Shown here: in pieces, positions 18,053-26,788 of the stretch
Layout of the letters: each line of letters begins with the position of its first letter
Numbering within the stretch: position 1 is the first letter of the stretch
Assembly: GCA_023433505.1 (NCBI GenBank)
Contig: JAEZCO010000032.1
Coordinates: 1-64,000 of the forward strand
Reading direction: 5' to 3'
DNA from: Bacillota bacterium
GTDB taxonomy: Bacteria > Bacillota > Clostridia > Acetivibrionales > DTU013
DNA length: 64,000 nt
Position numbers and translations under genes: made by a program
Notes under the pieces: generated by a model
The model's database searches: none
What the model saw: the letters and a program-made list of their open reading frames with translations, nothing else
Told to the model about the DNA's origin: nothing

Positions 18053-20023
18053 ATGTCTGTAAAATTTGGAAAGAAAATTTCCGTATTACTGATTTTAACC
18101 ATGGTCATGGTTGCGTCAATGGTGGCAATAGCACCACAGAGCGCCTTTGCTGCCACTGTTTCTTCATTTACAAATGCGTATACGATCTGGGACACAGATA
18201 CGACAAACTTACAAAACAAGCAGGGTGCAGAATACGGAAGAATGTTGAAACTGTCAAATGGAAACTGGCTTTCAGTCTATTCCACCTATTCGGTTAACGG
18301 AAGCCTGCAAATAGCCAGGAGCACTGATAATTGCCGTACTTGGACTGTTTTATCGACCATTTCCGAATCAGGACGTGATCTTGAAAATGGTCAACTCCTG
18401 CAACTGTCAAATGGGGATATACTGTTGGCGGACCGTTCGGTCATATGGCAGCAGTCATACAGGCTGGATGTGTTTAAGAGCACAAACTTAGGACAAAGCT
18501 GGACAAAGATAAGCACAATAGACTCAAACGAAGGAGCAGCGGGAGCACTTGGAAATCCTGATAAAGGGGTATATGAGCCCCATATGGGATTTTTAGCTGA
18601 TGGGCGGATTGCAGTATACTACGCGAATGAGAAGCATGTTACCGGAAGTCCGGCATATTCTCAAATTATTTCTGAAAAAATTTCCTCAGACAATGGTGTG
18701 ACATGGGGGAATGAAATATGGGTTGCGTGGGACCACAACAATCCTTCACTAAGGCCTGGGATGCCAGTTTGGACTAGAATGGGTGATGGAAGATATATTG
18801 TAGTTTTTGAAATAGTAGGAATAAATGCTGAAATTCATTACAAGATATCAAACGATGGGTATACCTGGAGCGAAGGAAATGGGACGGCTATCCCCAGTCA
18901 AGGAGGAGCGCCTTATATTTTAAAGCTCTCTGACAACACTCTTGCAGTTACATCTAATTCCGGGAATCTTTCGTTAAGTGATGATAATGGTAATACATGG
19001 TATCTAAACACTGCTTCGCCTTGGGGCTGGAATCCAAAGGGGTGGCCTAGTCTCTACCAGACAGGCACTAATGAAATTGCTTGTGTGTACGATGTTAGTA
19101 TGGGCGGCGCAGAGAACAGCGTTCAGGTGAAATTCGGTACTTTTACCGGTGGTGCACTGTTTGCAAACACTCCTTATTTTATGATTGTAAATAAAAACAG
19201 CGGTAAAGCACTGGATCTGATAGGAGGCAATTCTTCCAACGGTGCGGTAATCAATCAGTGGAGTTATGACTATAATGGGCCAAATCAAAGGTGGGCTGTA
19301 GTACCTGCCGAGAATGGACATTTCAAGCTTATTTCATACGTGACCGGAAAATGTGCAAGCGTTTATAATGACTCTACCGCCGATGGCGCCCAGATTTATG
19401 ATTGGGACTATACCGGCGGAAATACATCTCAGATGTGGGATTTAGTCGATGCCGGCAATGGGTGGTTCAAGATAAAGAATGTGAGAAGCGCAAAGGTGCT
19501 TGATATAGAAGCCTCCAGTACAGCAGATAACGGCAAGGCTGAGCAGTGGACCGACAATGGGGGGGCTAATCAATTGTGGAGACTGCAGCCTTGGGGTGAT
19601 TACTTTATCAGGGCAAGTTCGGGGAGATATGTATGCATCCAATACGGCAGTACTGCAAACGGAAGTAAAATCATACAGTATGACCTGCAGAATAATCCAT
19701 GGTATAAGTGGAGGTTCGAGAGTGTCGGCGACGGATGGTATAAAGTGTCTAGCCTTAATATTCTAAGCAGTTGCCTATGTGTCGCAGATGCTTCAACAGC
19801 TGATGCAGCCGGATTGCATCTCTGGGAGTATAACCCTTCAAATGTAGGAGACCAGAAGGTCAGGTTAGCGCCTCAAACGGACGGAACAATCAAGTTTTAT
19901 TATGCACATGACGGGAAGACCTGGGATGTTCCGGGCGGTCAGACCGGGAATGATGTTCAGATTACACAGTACGCCAATAACGCGAATGCGTGGCAGAAGT
20001 TTACGTTTAAATTGGCCAAATAA
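18053..20023 (+). CDS. Secreted sialidase-fold (Asp-box) glycosidase with two ricin-type beta-trefoil modules
   Basis: A 656-residue secreted protein with a GAGGAGG site and a signal peptide ending near AFAA (about residue 34). The catalytic part (about 35-370) is a beta-propeller with Asp-box motifs such as STDNCRTWT, STNLGQSWT, SSDNGVTWG, SNDGYTWSE and SDDNGNTWY. YEPHMGFLADGRIAVYYA resembles exo-acting sialidase-fold enzymes such as GH93 arabinanases or GH33 sialidases. GH93 fits the plant-polysaccharide setting better, but I cannot decide. The C-terminal half (about 375-656) has repeated Q-x-W-type motifs (NQRWAVV, SQMWDLV, NQLWRLQ), which mark two ricin-B/CBM13 beta-trefoils for binding galactose- or arabinose-rich glycans. 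It follows importer B and probably supplies its substrate. Confidence 0.82.
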   Translation: MSVKFGKKISVLLILTMVMVASMVAIAPQSAFAATVSSFTNAYTIWDTDTTNLQNKQGAEYGRMLKLSNGNWLSVYSTYSVNGSLQIARSTDNCRTWTVLSTISESGRDLENGQLLQLSNGDILLADRSVIWQQSYRLDVFKSTNLGQSWTKISTIDSNEGAAGALGNPDKGVYEPHMGFLADGRIAVYYANEKHVTGSPAYSQIISEKISSDNGVTWGNEIWVAWDHNNPSLRPGMPVWTRMGDGRYIVVFEIVGINAEIHYKISNDGYTWSEGNGTAIPSQGGAPYILKLSDNTLAVTSNSGNLSLSDDNGNTWYLNTASPWGWNPKGWPSLYQTGTNEIACVYDVSMGGAENSVQVKFGTFTGGALFANTPYFMIVNKNSGKALDLIGGNSSNGAVINQWSYDYNGPNQRWAVVPAENGHFKLISYVTGKCASVYNDSTADGAQIYDWDYTGGNTSQMWDLVDAGNGWFKIKNVRSAKVLDIEASSTADNGKAEQWTDNGGANQLWRLQPWGDYFIRASSGRYVCIQYGSTANGSKIIQYDLQNNPWYKWRFESVGDGWYKVSSLNILSSCLCVADASTADAAGLHLWEYNPSNVGDQKVRLAPQTDGTIKFYYAHDGKTWDVPGGQTGNDVQITQYANNANAWQKFTFKLAK

Positions 20024-20063
20024 GTATTACAGGGGCAGCAGGACATCCTGTGCCATTGCCAGT

Positions 20064-20098
20064 ATGTTTGAAGGCGGTAAGCACCGCCTTTCAAACAT
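20064..20098 (+). terminator. Terminator-like hairpin after the Asp-box enzyme gene
   Basis: ATGTTTGAAGGCGGT (20064-20078) pairs with ACCGCCTTTCAAACAT (20083-20098) with one bulged base and a 4-nt loop. The tail is AT-rich (AAAGTATTTATAAT) but not a clean T-run. It most likely ends the importer B and propeller-enzyme transcript. Confidence 0.65.
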
Positions 20099-20226
20099 AA
20101 AGTATTTATAATACAACCGCAAATTTCCAGCTATTTACTACTCTATCACATTCCGAAAAGCGAACCCGACTTAAAGTTACTCCACTTTTCACGCTGCGAT
20201 CCCAAATGGATGCGGGGAAGTCCATC

Positions 20227-20429
20227 GTTTTTTGTCAAAAGAAGTCGATTGTCTTGCAATGGACTTCTTTGCGTTTATATAGTAAAACAAAAGATCATGA
20301 TCATTATTTATATACTGAGGAGTGTTAAGTGGTAATCAAGTTTATGTCATTATTCATCCTTTTCTTACTTATGAAACTTTTACCATTGAAGAAGATTTGA
20401 AGCATTGGAAACAACTTGGTTTTCAAGAT
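20227..20429 (+). pseudogene. Deleted second copy of the DUF4300-like lipoprotein locus
   Basis: This stretch is nearly identical to 1991-2136 joined to 2360-2416, including the promoter-overlapping hairpin (20238-20270) and the start region with its GTG (20329). About 223 bp of the gene are missing. The junction lies at a shared TAT, which suggests a microhomology deletion. After the junction the frame is lost, and a stop follows after 23 codons. Homology ends where the copy runs into AAAAAACTG. It is a non-functional remnant, although its promoter could still fire. Confidence 0.85.
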
Positions 20430-20482
20430 TAAAAAACTGTCAGCAATTGTTATCAATGTTAAATATAAAAACCGATGTATTA

Positions 20483-20566
20483 TTAGTTTAAAAAATCGAA
20501 ATAGATTTTAAAAAAAAGATATAAAATTGCAGTAAACAGATGATAAAATTGAACATGAAGTTCTTC
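20483..20566 (+). promoter_or_regulatory. Promoter and operator-like site of the double beta-helix enzyme gene
   Basis: About 77 bp (20483-20560) align with 26676-26752 upstream of importer C, sharing TTAGTTTAAAAA, GAAATA, a poly-A tract, ATAAAAT and ATGAAG. An extended -10, TGATAAAAT (20541-20549), is followed by the inverted repeat GAAGTTCTTC (20557-20566). The related promoter has GAAGCGCTTC at the same relative place. The remaining bases between 20024 and 20628 hold the lipoprotein remnant and a terminator, with no other gene visible. Confidence 0.55.
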
Positions 20567-20628
20567 AAAATTACAGTCTGTAATTGGAATTATTGGAAGC
20601 AGTTGGAGTTAATGAGGAGGGTAAATTT

Positions 20629-23600
20629 ATGTTGGGAATGAAATTTAAGAAACTATGGTCGGCAATTATTGTATTGTCCATGTTACTTTCTCTGTTTGTT
20701 ATTTCACCAAGCGTAAGTTATGCGGCATACGCACCAGCGATCAATGCAAATCCGACTATTCCTCAGGAGGATGTAATTGTTTATACCGAAAATGTATTGG
20801 ATTTTGGCGCAGATAACACAGGAGCCAATGATTGTACTGCGGCCTTCCAGAATGCTATCAATGAAGCTTACGGCAATAATGGAGGGATTGTTTATGTACC
20901 TGCCGGAAGGTACAAGTTTACCGGCAATCTGTTGCTAAAGAGAAAGGTTACTTTACGTGGAGAATGGAGGAATCCCGATACCAACCCAGCTGCAGCAGGT
21001 ACAATACTTATGCCTTATGGTAATAAAGATAACGAAAGTGGTACCAGCTTTATTACAGTATGTTCAAATGCAGTAGTTAAGAATGTAAGTATTTGGTATC
21101 CGGAGCAAAGCTTCAGTACGGTTCATACATATCCGTGGACGATCAGTGATGGGGTCTTTGACTCGGATGATAACTATTCTCATGGCGTAGCTGTTCAGAA
21201 TGTCACTTTATACAATTCATACAAGGGTATTTATACAGGTAATATAGCAAATCAGGCACAGGAACCAAGATTACTGAATATTTATGGTACATTCCTCAAA
21301 TATGGTATGGAATCAACAATTTGCTATAATTTTGCAGCTTGCACCAATTTTTATGCATCATCAAAATATTGGATAAATTCCGGGCTCACAGGAGCACCTT
21401 CTGCAAGCGGTGATCAGACAACCCTGAAAAACTATATGAGGGCTAACTTGACAGCAGTCTATCCTTATGGCCATAATGACGGTTATATGTTCTATAACAC
21501 AAATGTTGAAGATGCTAATATTGGGATATATGGAAATGGAGCCTGGTGTTATTATTACAATACGCATATAGCAAATGTAAATAAGGGTATATACATTGAT
21601 GGTTCCAATAACTCTGACGGTGGTGTTGCACAGCAGATAATAGGGGGAGACATAAGCGTATTGCCGGGTACTGGGCATTACGGTATTGAAATACCTAATA
21701 AGTCCCAGGTAGATATCGTAGGTGTTACAATTGGAGGAAATCCGGAAATAGGGGTTTATGGTCACGATGGTGCAAGGCTTGATCTTACTCAGATGAATTT
21801 CAATGCTTGGTCGGCGTATGCTGTGAAAGCAAATGGTACAAGCTTACAGGTATTGGATTCGCATTTCAATCAGACTGGAACACATATATATCTTAATTCA
21901 ACAGTATTAGGGGCGGCAATACTTGGAAACACATGGACCGGTACAAGAACAATTACAAATAATAGTACGGGTACTGTGAAGATAGACGATACTTCATTAA
22001 ATCTGCCGCAGATGCCTGATTTGTCAACTTATACAACTATTCCTCAAAGAAAACCTTTAAATCCTGGAAATTTCTACAATATAACCACATACGGAGCAGT
22101 AAAAGGTGGGAGTACTGATTGTACGACTGCTATCCAGAATGCGTTGAATGCTGCATCTGCTGCCGGTGGTGGGACAGTTTTCGTGCCAGCGGGCTACTGG
22201 GGGGTTGCAGGTACATTATCAATCCCTACAGGTGTATATTTAAGAGGTGTAAATGAAGCAGTCGGAAATGGTGACAATAGAGGCTCGGTGTTGTTCCCGA
22301 CAAGCGGACAGGGGAGTCCGGACGGTACAGCTTGCGTGACATTGAATGCAAGTAGCGGTATTGTGGGCTTAAGCTTCTATTATCCAAACATAAAGACAAG
22401 CAGAACGATTATGTATCCACCTGCTATAAGGGGTAACGGATCTAATGTTTATATTAGAAATATATCACTTGGAAATGCCTGGAGAGGTGTGGATCTATAC
22501 ACAAACAGATGTGATAATTTTGAAGTATCCGGAGTATGGGGAAATACCAGGGACTACGGCATATATGTTGGAGGAGGTTCACAAAACGGCAAGCTTGAGA
22601 ATAATATGTTTGCGTGGACAGGCGATGCCGGAGAATCTACAGCAACAGCGTATCCTGAAGGTAGTACCAGAGCCTTAATAGATAGTGGAGCGTTACCAGG
22701 CAGCACAGTTGGAAGACCATTTGTTTTTGCAAATTCAACAGGCGTAGTTGGATTGGAGAACTTTGTATTCCAACCAAAGGGAGATACAAATGCAGGCTTG
22801 AAGTTCGTAAATAATGGCGGTGGACCAAACAATCTCACGTTAATAGAAAGTATAACTGACCAGAGTCAGGGCTTTGAAGCCCAGGCGGGAAATAATATTT
22901 CTATTCTTGGGTTAAGCTGCTCATGGGGTGGAAGCTGGACTGAAAGCACATTTACAGGCACCATGAATGTATTTGGTTATAACGCAAACTGTCTTGACGG
23001 GTCAAACGACGGACTTGATGATAATTATATCTGGAACAGAGGCGGTACAGTAAACATCGTAGGAGGAAGTTCGACATTAAGACCGGGAAATACCAAAATG
23101 ACATTTGACGCAGGAACTACTGTTGTTGCCGGTATTACAGATTGCAATTCCAATATGGGGCGCAATATTATTTCGGCAGCAGCGGGAATAACATCGGCAA
23201 AGGTGGTAGGCTGTGCAGCATTTGGGCCTATTACAGCAGCAAATAATGCAGGAAGCAAGCTTGTATTATCAAATAATATTGACATTGCCTATGCTCCTAC
23301 AGGATATACCTGGTGCGCAAGCGAAGGTAGCTCATATACACTGCCTGCAACATGCGATGTAGCCTATGGTGCAAATGGCAGCTACTATTATCAGTATGGA
23401 AAAAGCGGAACCATAACTTTTAATAATACTACATTTGGTGGAGATCCGGCTCCAAACACTCAGAAATCAGGCTTCTACAGGATATCTGGTCCGGCTGGCT
23501 ATATATGGTGCGCAAACGAAAACGGATCATTCAATTTACCTGCAACAAGCGATGTAGCCTATGGTGCAAATGGCAGCTACATTTATCAGAGTGGAAAAAG

Positions 23601-24135
23601 CGGAACCATAACCTTTAATAACGCTACTTTTGGTGACCCTATCCCAAATGTTCCAAAAGCAGGATTTTACAAATCGAGCAATAAAGCTTTAAACAAGACG
23701 GTTACGGCATCAAGCTCAGTCAGCGATTCCAACTGGAATGCAGCAAATTCTGTAGATGGTCAAAGGTCATCGGTTTCAGGTTCTGTGGGCTGGTCAAGTA
23801 ATAACAGTACCACGGTAAACCATACAGAATACATAACCGTGGATCTTGGGTATGCGAGCTCAATCGGCAAAGTTGATATCTACCCGAGGAATGACAGCCC
23901 CAATACTGGCTATGGTTTCCCAGTTGATTTTACGATACAGATTTCGACAGATAACACTAACTGGACGACTGTTGTGACAAGAACAGGGTATGCTTTGCCA
24001 GCGGGAACACTACAAAGCTTCACGTTTAATGCCATCAATGCAAGATATGTGAAGATTAACGGAACAAGCATAAGACAGAACCCCAATGACGGTAATCTGT
24101 ACAGGATGCAGTTTGCTGAGCTTGAAGTATATTAA
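20629..24135 (+). CDS. Secreted protein with two pectate-lyase-3-type beta-helix domains, tandem 60-residue modules and a C-terminal F5/8C domain
   Basis: About 1168 residues from ATG 20629; GAGGAGG at 20614-20620 lies 8 nt upstream, while an in-frame TTG at 20584 has no such site. The signal peptide ends near SYAA. The first beta-helix starts at about residue 56 (NVLDFGADNTGANDCTAAFQ) and the second at about 481 (NITTYGAVKGGSTDCTTAIQ). Tandem helices of this type occur in GH55 glucanases and in pectin-active proteins, so the activity is open. Two copies of a GYxWCAxE...YGANGSYxYQ module follow (about 888-953 and 954-1018), then a coagulation-factor-type F5/8C carbohydrate-binding domain (about 1019-1168). 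The last two module types recur in the next gene. It has its own promoter, shared in sequence with importer C. Confidence 0.82.
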   Translation: MLGMKFKKLWSAIIVLSMLLSLFVISPSVSYAAYAPAINANPTIPQEDVIVYTENVLDFGADNTGANDCTAAFQNAINEAYGNNGGIVYVPAGRYKFTGNLLLKRKVTLRGEWRNPDTNPAAAGTILMPYGNKDNESGTSFITVCSNAVVKNVSIWYPEQSFSTVHTYPWTISDGVFDSDDNYSHGVAVQNVTLYNSYKGIYTGNIANQAQEPRLLNIYGTFLKYGMESTICYNFAACTNFYASSKYWINSGLTGAPSASGDQTTLKNYMRANLTAVYPYGHNDGYMFYNTNVEDANIGIYGNGAWCYYYNTHIANVNKGIYIDGSNNSDGGVAQQIIGGDISVLPGTGHYGIEIPNKSQVDIVGVTIGGNPEIGVYGHDGARLDLTQMNFNAWSAYAVKANGTSLQVLDSHFNQTGTHIYLNSTVLGAAILGNTWTGTRTITNNSTGTVKIDDTSLNLPQMPDLSTYTTIPQRKPLNPGNFYNITTYGAVKGGSTDCTTAIQNALNAASAAGGGTVFVPAGYWGVAGTLSIPTGVYLRGVNEAVGNGDNRGSVLFPTSGQGSPDGTACVTLNASSGIVGLSFYYPNIKTSRTIMYPPAIRGNGSNVYIRNISLGNAWRGVDLYTNRCDNFEVSGVWGNTRDYGIYVGGGSQNGKLENNMFAWTGDAGESTATAYPEGSTRALIDSGALPGSTVGRPFVFANSTGVVGLENFVFQPKGDTNAGLKFVNNGGGPNNLTLIESITDQSQGFEAQAGNNISILGLSCSWGGSWTESTFTGTMNVFGYNANCLDGSNDGLDDNYIWNRGGTVNIVGGSSTLRPGNTKMTFDAGTTVVAGITDCNSNMGRNIISAAAGITSAKVVGCAAFGPITAANNAGSKLVLSNNIDIAYAPTGYTWCASEGSSYTLPATCDVAYGANGSYYYQYGKSGTITFNNTTFGGDPAPNTQKSGFYRISGPAGYIWCANENGSFNLPATSDVAYGANGSYIYQSGKSGTITFNNATFGDPIPNVPKAGFYKSSNKALNKTVTASSSVSDSNWNAANSVDGQRSSVSGSVGWSSNNSTTVNHTEYITVDLGYASSIGKVDIYPRNDSPNTGYGFPVDFTIQISTDNTNWTTVVTRTGYALPAGTLQSFTFNAINARYVKINGTSIRQNPNDGNLYRMQFAELEVY

Positions 24136-24159
24136 GGTTTGGTTATATCTGATTAGAAT

Positions 24160-24198
24160 GCCGGGAAACAAATAATGATTGGCTTCCCGGCTAATTTT
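24160..24198 (+). terminator. Terminator-like hairpin between the two large enzyme genes
   Basis: GCCGGGAA (24160-24167) pairs with TTCCCGGC (24184-24191) and is followed by TAATTTTTA. It lies between the beta-helix enzyme and the DUF3863 enzyme and may end or attenuate the transcript. Confidence 0.6.
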
Positions 24199-24229
24199 TA
24201 AGAAAAATTTAAAAGAGGAGAATAAAGTT

Positions 24230-26665
24230 ATGATAAAAAAGATAAAAATCAAATCATTACTACTCGCGTTCTTTTTTCTAATGGCGACTATAATACCGAT
24301 GGGTACATTTGGCACTGAAAATGCGCAAGCAGCTTCAAAAACCAAGTATTTTATGTTAACGTGCCTGATTAGAAAATATACAATAGAATATACCCGCACT
24401 ACTCATTGGGGAAATGATGAAAGTCAGTATATAACGGTTGCTAATCTGCAAAGTTATTCAGATATGGTCAGAAATGCATGGCCTGGTGCAAAAATCACAT
24501 GGGCGCTGTCTTGGTGCGCATTAACTGATACCAGTCAAAATTATATAGATATCAGAAACAAGGTAAAAAGTTTTCACGATCAATATGGAGATGAGGTAAC
24601 ATTTGCTCCGGGAACTTATTTCCCGAATATGCAAAATACGAGAGCACAGGTCAACCAGGATATACACGATGCATTGAATGTAATTGCCGGATTTATGAAT
24701 GGCTATAGACCAAAAAGCTTAGTATGCGGTGATTTAGCTTCTGATAATATTGAATATGCACGCAATAGTGAAGGCATTATTGGAGTCCAAGGCAATATCT
24801 TCAGTCAATTCAATATTGATGCTCAGGATTCAGACGGTTCTATCCCATACCCTTATTATCCATCTGCACAACACTTCTTGAAGCCTGCTCAAAGTTCAAC
24901 GGACTTTATTGATTGTCTGAACTTTGACGGCTGGACAGTTGATTTTACATGTGCACGTTTGAATGGGTTCCAGGGTGGCAACTCCCGTTTGGGAGTAGGT
25001 CCGATAGAAACATACTCTAATCTCGGCTGGGAAGTTGGAACCAATGAAGCAAGGCGTACTGCAGCAGTACACTATATGGAAGATGGCAATCCTTTCGGAT
25101 TTATTACTGTTGATGCCGAATTAATACTGTTTCCAACCTCGAATTTGTGGCAGCCTTTTGGCAACTGGTTAAGTTGGGTACATCAGACATATCCTGATGC
25201 AAAAGCTATGAGTGTGGGAGATCTAGCAGCTGAATTAAAAGGGGTTTATCCCAATAATGACAATCTGTCTTACAAATTTGACCAAATAGGTAATGCTATA
25301 CAGGGTTCACGTATAGATCAGGAAGTGTGCTGGATTGCAAATAAGTCATTCAGACTGGGGCTTCTAAAGCAAGCTGGTCCCGTTGGATATACATGGTGCG
25401 CTGATGAAGGAGGTACATATACGTTTAGTCAGCCTACGGATATTGCATATGGAGCGAATGGCAATTACGTCTATAAAACAGGAGTTACCGGCACGGTAAC
25501 CTTCAATAATACTCTCTTTGGCAGTGATCCTGCGCCGGGTATCCAAAAATTAGGGTTTTTCAAAAATGGAAATTCAGATTCAAGCAGTGATTTTATTATG
25601 GACTTTACGGACTATACAAAAAATTATTCGGAACCTCAGGATTTAAATAACAGGGCATGGTCCTTGCTGGGGGATAAAAACCAAAAGAGGACGAGACCGC
25701 AGGATAACTTAGAATTAGTTTCAAGTTATAGTAATTGGCAAAATATCTATGCAAGATTAAGCAGTAGCGAGAAAAGTTATGTTGACAACTTTCTTGCAAA
25801 AAGGCTTAGACTTGTAAATGACGATGCAACTGGTGCTGGCAATAATCAGTTTGAATATTCGGGAAGTTGGTCAGCCGGAGGTACTGGCACCTGTTTCCAA
25901 GGTGACAACCATTGGTCAAATACTGCAAATAGTTATTATACTATGAGATTCAATGGTACTCAGGTTTCTTTATTTACTGCCAAAGACCCAGGATTCGGTA
26001 TTGCCGGAATTTCTATTGATGGTGGAGCGGAAACCATGGTTGATTTATATGCTGCCGGCAGATATGACATAGCGAAGGTTTACACAAGCTCTCTTCTGGA
26101 TAACGGCAACCATGTTATGAAAGTACGTGTTACTGGAACCAAGAATGCAAGCTCCAGTAATTATTTTATATCAGCTGATGCGGTACAAATTTCAAACAAT
26201 ACTGGGAACAAAGCTTTTAACAAGACAGTTACTGCATCAAGTGCTATAAATGATTCCAATTGGAAAACTACATCAGCAGTTGACGGACAGCGTTCATCCG
26301 TGGCAGGTGGCATGGGCTGGACCAGTAACAATAGCACTTCAACCAATCATACTGAATGGATTCAGGTGGATTTGGGCTCAGCAAGCTCAATCAGCAAGGT
26401 TGATCTGTATCCAAGAAACGACAGTACAAATACAGGCTATGGCTTCCCTGTAGATTTTACGATACAGGTATCCACAGATAATACCGGTTGGACGACAGTT
26501 GTCACCAGAACTGCTTATGCTTTGCCGGCGGGAACAGCACAAAGCTTCGAGTTTAATGCCATAAATGCAAGATATGTTAAGATTAACGGAACAAGCTTAA
26601 GACAGAATCCAAATGACGGAAATTTGTACAGGATGCAGTTTGCAGAACTTGAGGTATTCAAATAA
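24230..26665 (+). CDS. Secreted DUF3863-domain protein with 60-residue module, beta-sandwich CBM-like domain and F5/8C domain
   Basis: About 811 residues from ATG 24230, behind AGAGGAG; the in-frame ATG at 24179 lacks a ribosome site. A signal peptide ends near AQAA (about 34). The N-terminal 320 residues match DUF3863 as I know it: ITWALSWCALTD, YGDEVTFAPGTYFPN, QDSDGSIPYPYYPSAQHF, DFIDCLNFDGWTVDF and NSRLGVGPIET. That domain resembles the polysaccharide deacetylase/GH57-like barrel. Then come the GYTWCADEGG...YGANGNYVYK module (about 383-448), a jelly-roll module (about 528-655, NDDATGAGNNQFEYSGSWS) of the type that binds glycans, and an F5/8C domain (about 660-811) nearly identical to the one in the previous gene. 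Enzymatic activity is unknown. Confidence 0.8.
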   Translation: MIKKIKIKSLLLAFFFLMATIIPMGTFGTENAQAASKTKYFMLTCLIRKYTIEYTRTTHWGNDESQYITVANLQSYSDMVRNAWPGAKITWALSWCALTDTSQNYIDIRNKVKSFHDQYGDEVTFAPGTYFPNMQNTRAQVNQDIHDALNVIAGFMNGYRPKSLVCGDLASDNIEYARNSEGIIGVQGNIFSQFNIDAQDSDGSIPYPYYPSAQHFLKPAQSSTDFIDCLNFDGWTVDFTCARLNGFQGGNSRLGVGPIETYSNLGWEVGTNEARRTAAVHYMEDGNPFGFITVDAELILFPTSNLWQPFGNWLSWVHQTYPDAKAMSVGDLAAELKGVYPNNDNLSYKFDQIGNAIQGSRIDQEVCWIANKSFRLGLLKQAGPVGYTWCADEGGTYTFSQPTDIAYGANGNYVYKTGVTGTVTFNNTLFGSDPAPGIQKLGFFKNGNSDSSSDFIMDFTDYTKNYSEPQDLNNRAWSLLGDKNQKRTRPQDNLELVSSYSNWQNIYARLSSSEKSYVDNFLAKRLRLVNDDATGAGNNQFEYSGSWSAGGTGTCFQGDNHWSNTANSYYTMRFNGTQVSLFTAKDPGFGIAGISIDGGAETMVDLYAAGRYDIAKVYTSSLLDNGNHVMKVRVTGTKNASSSNYFISADAVQISNNTGNKAFNKTVTASSAINDSNWKTTSAVDGQRSSVAGGMGWTSNNSTSTNHTEWIQVDLGSASSISKVDLYPRNDSTNTGYGFPVDFTIQVSTDNTGWTTVVTRTAYALPAGTAQSFEFNAINARYVKINGTSLRQNPNDGNLYRMQFAELEVFK

Positions 26666-26675
26666 TTATATATTT

Positions 26676-26758
26676 TTAGTTTAAAAATTTGAAATATATC
26701 ATAAAAAAAAGAAATAAAATCACTGAAACGTGCTGATATAATAAAGATGAAGCGCTTC
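26676..26758 (+). promoter_or_regulatory. Promoter and operator-like site of importer C operon
   Basis: An extended -10, TGATATAAT (26734-26742), is followed by a perfect 10-bp palindrome GAAGCGCTTC (26749-26758) at the expected transcription start. The block from 26676 aligns with 20483-20560. The core looks like a LacI-family or other dimeric-regulator site. It is one base short of a CcpA cre consensus. Confidence 0.55.
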
Positions 26759-26788
26759 GCAATCAGAATTTTAGGAGGAATTAAGAGC

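Noticed and set aside
26747..26760. Possible CcpA cre site TGAAGCGCTTCGCA
   Set aside because: It is one base short of the cre spacing and the flanking bases do not fit; I treat GAAGCGCTTC as a separate palindromic operator candidate.
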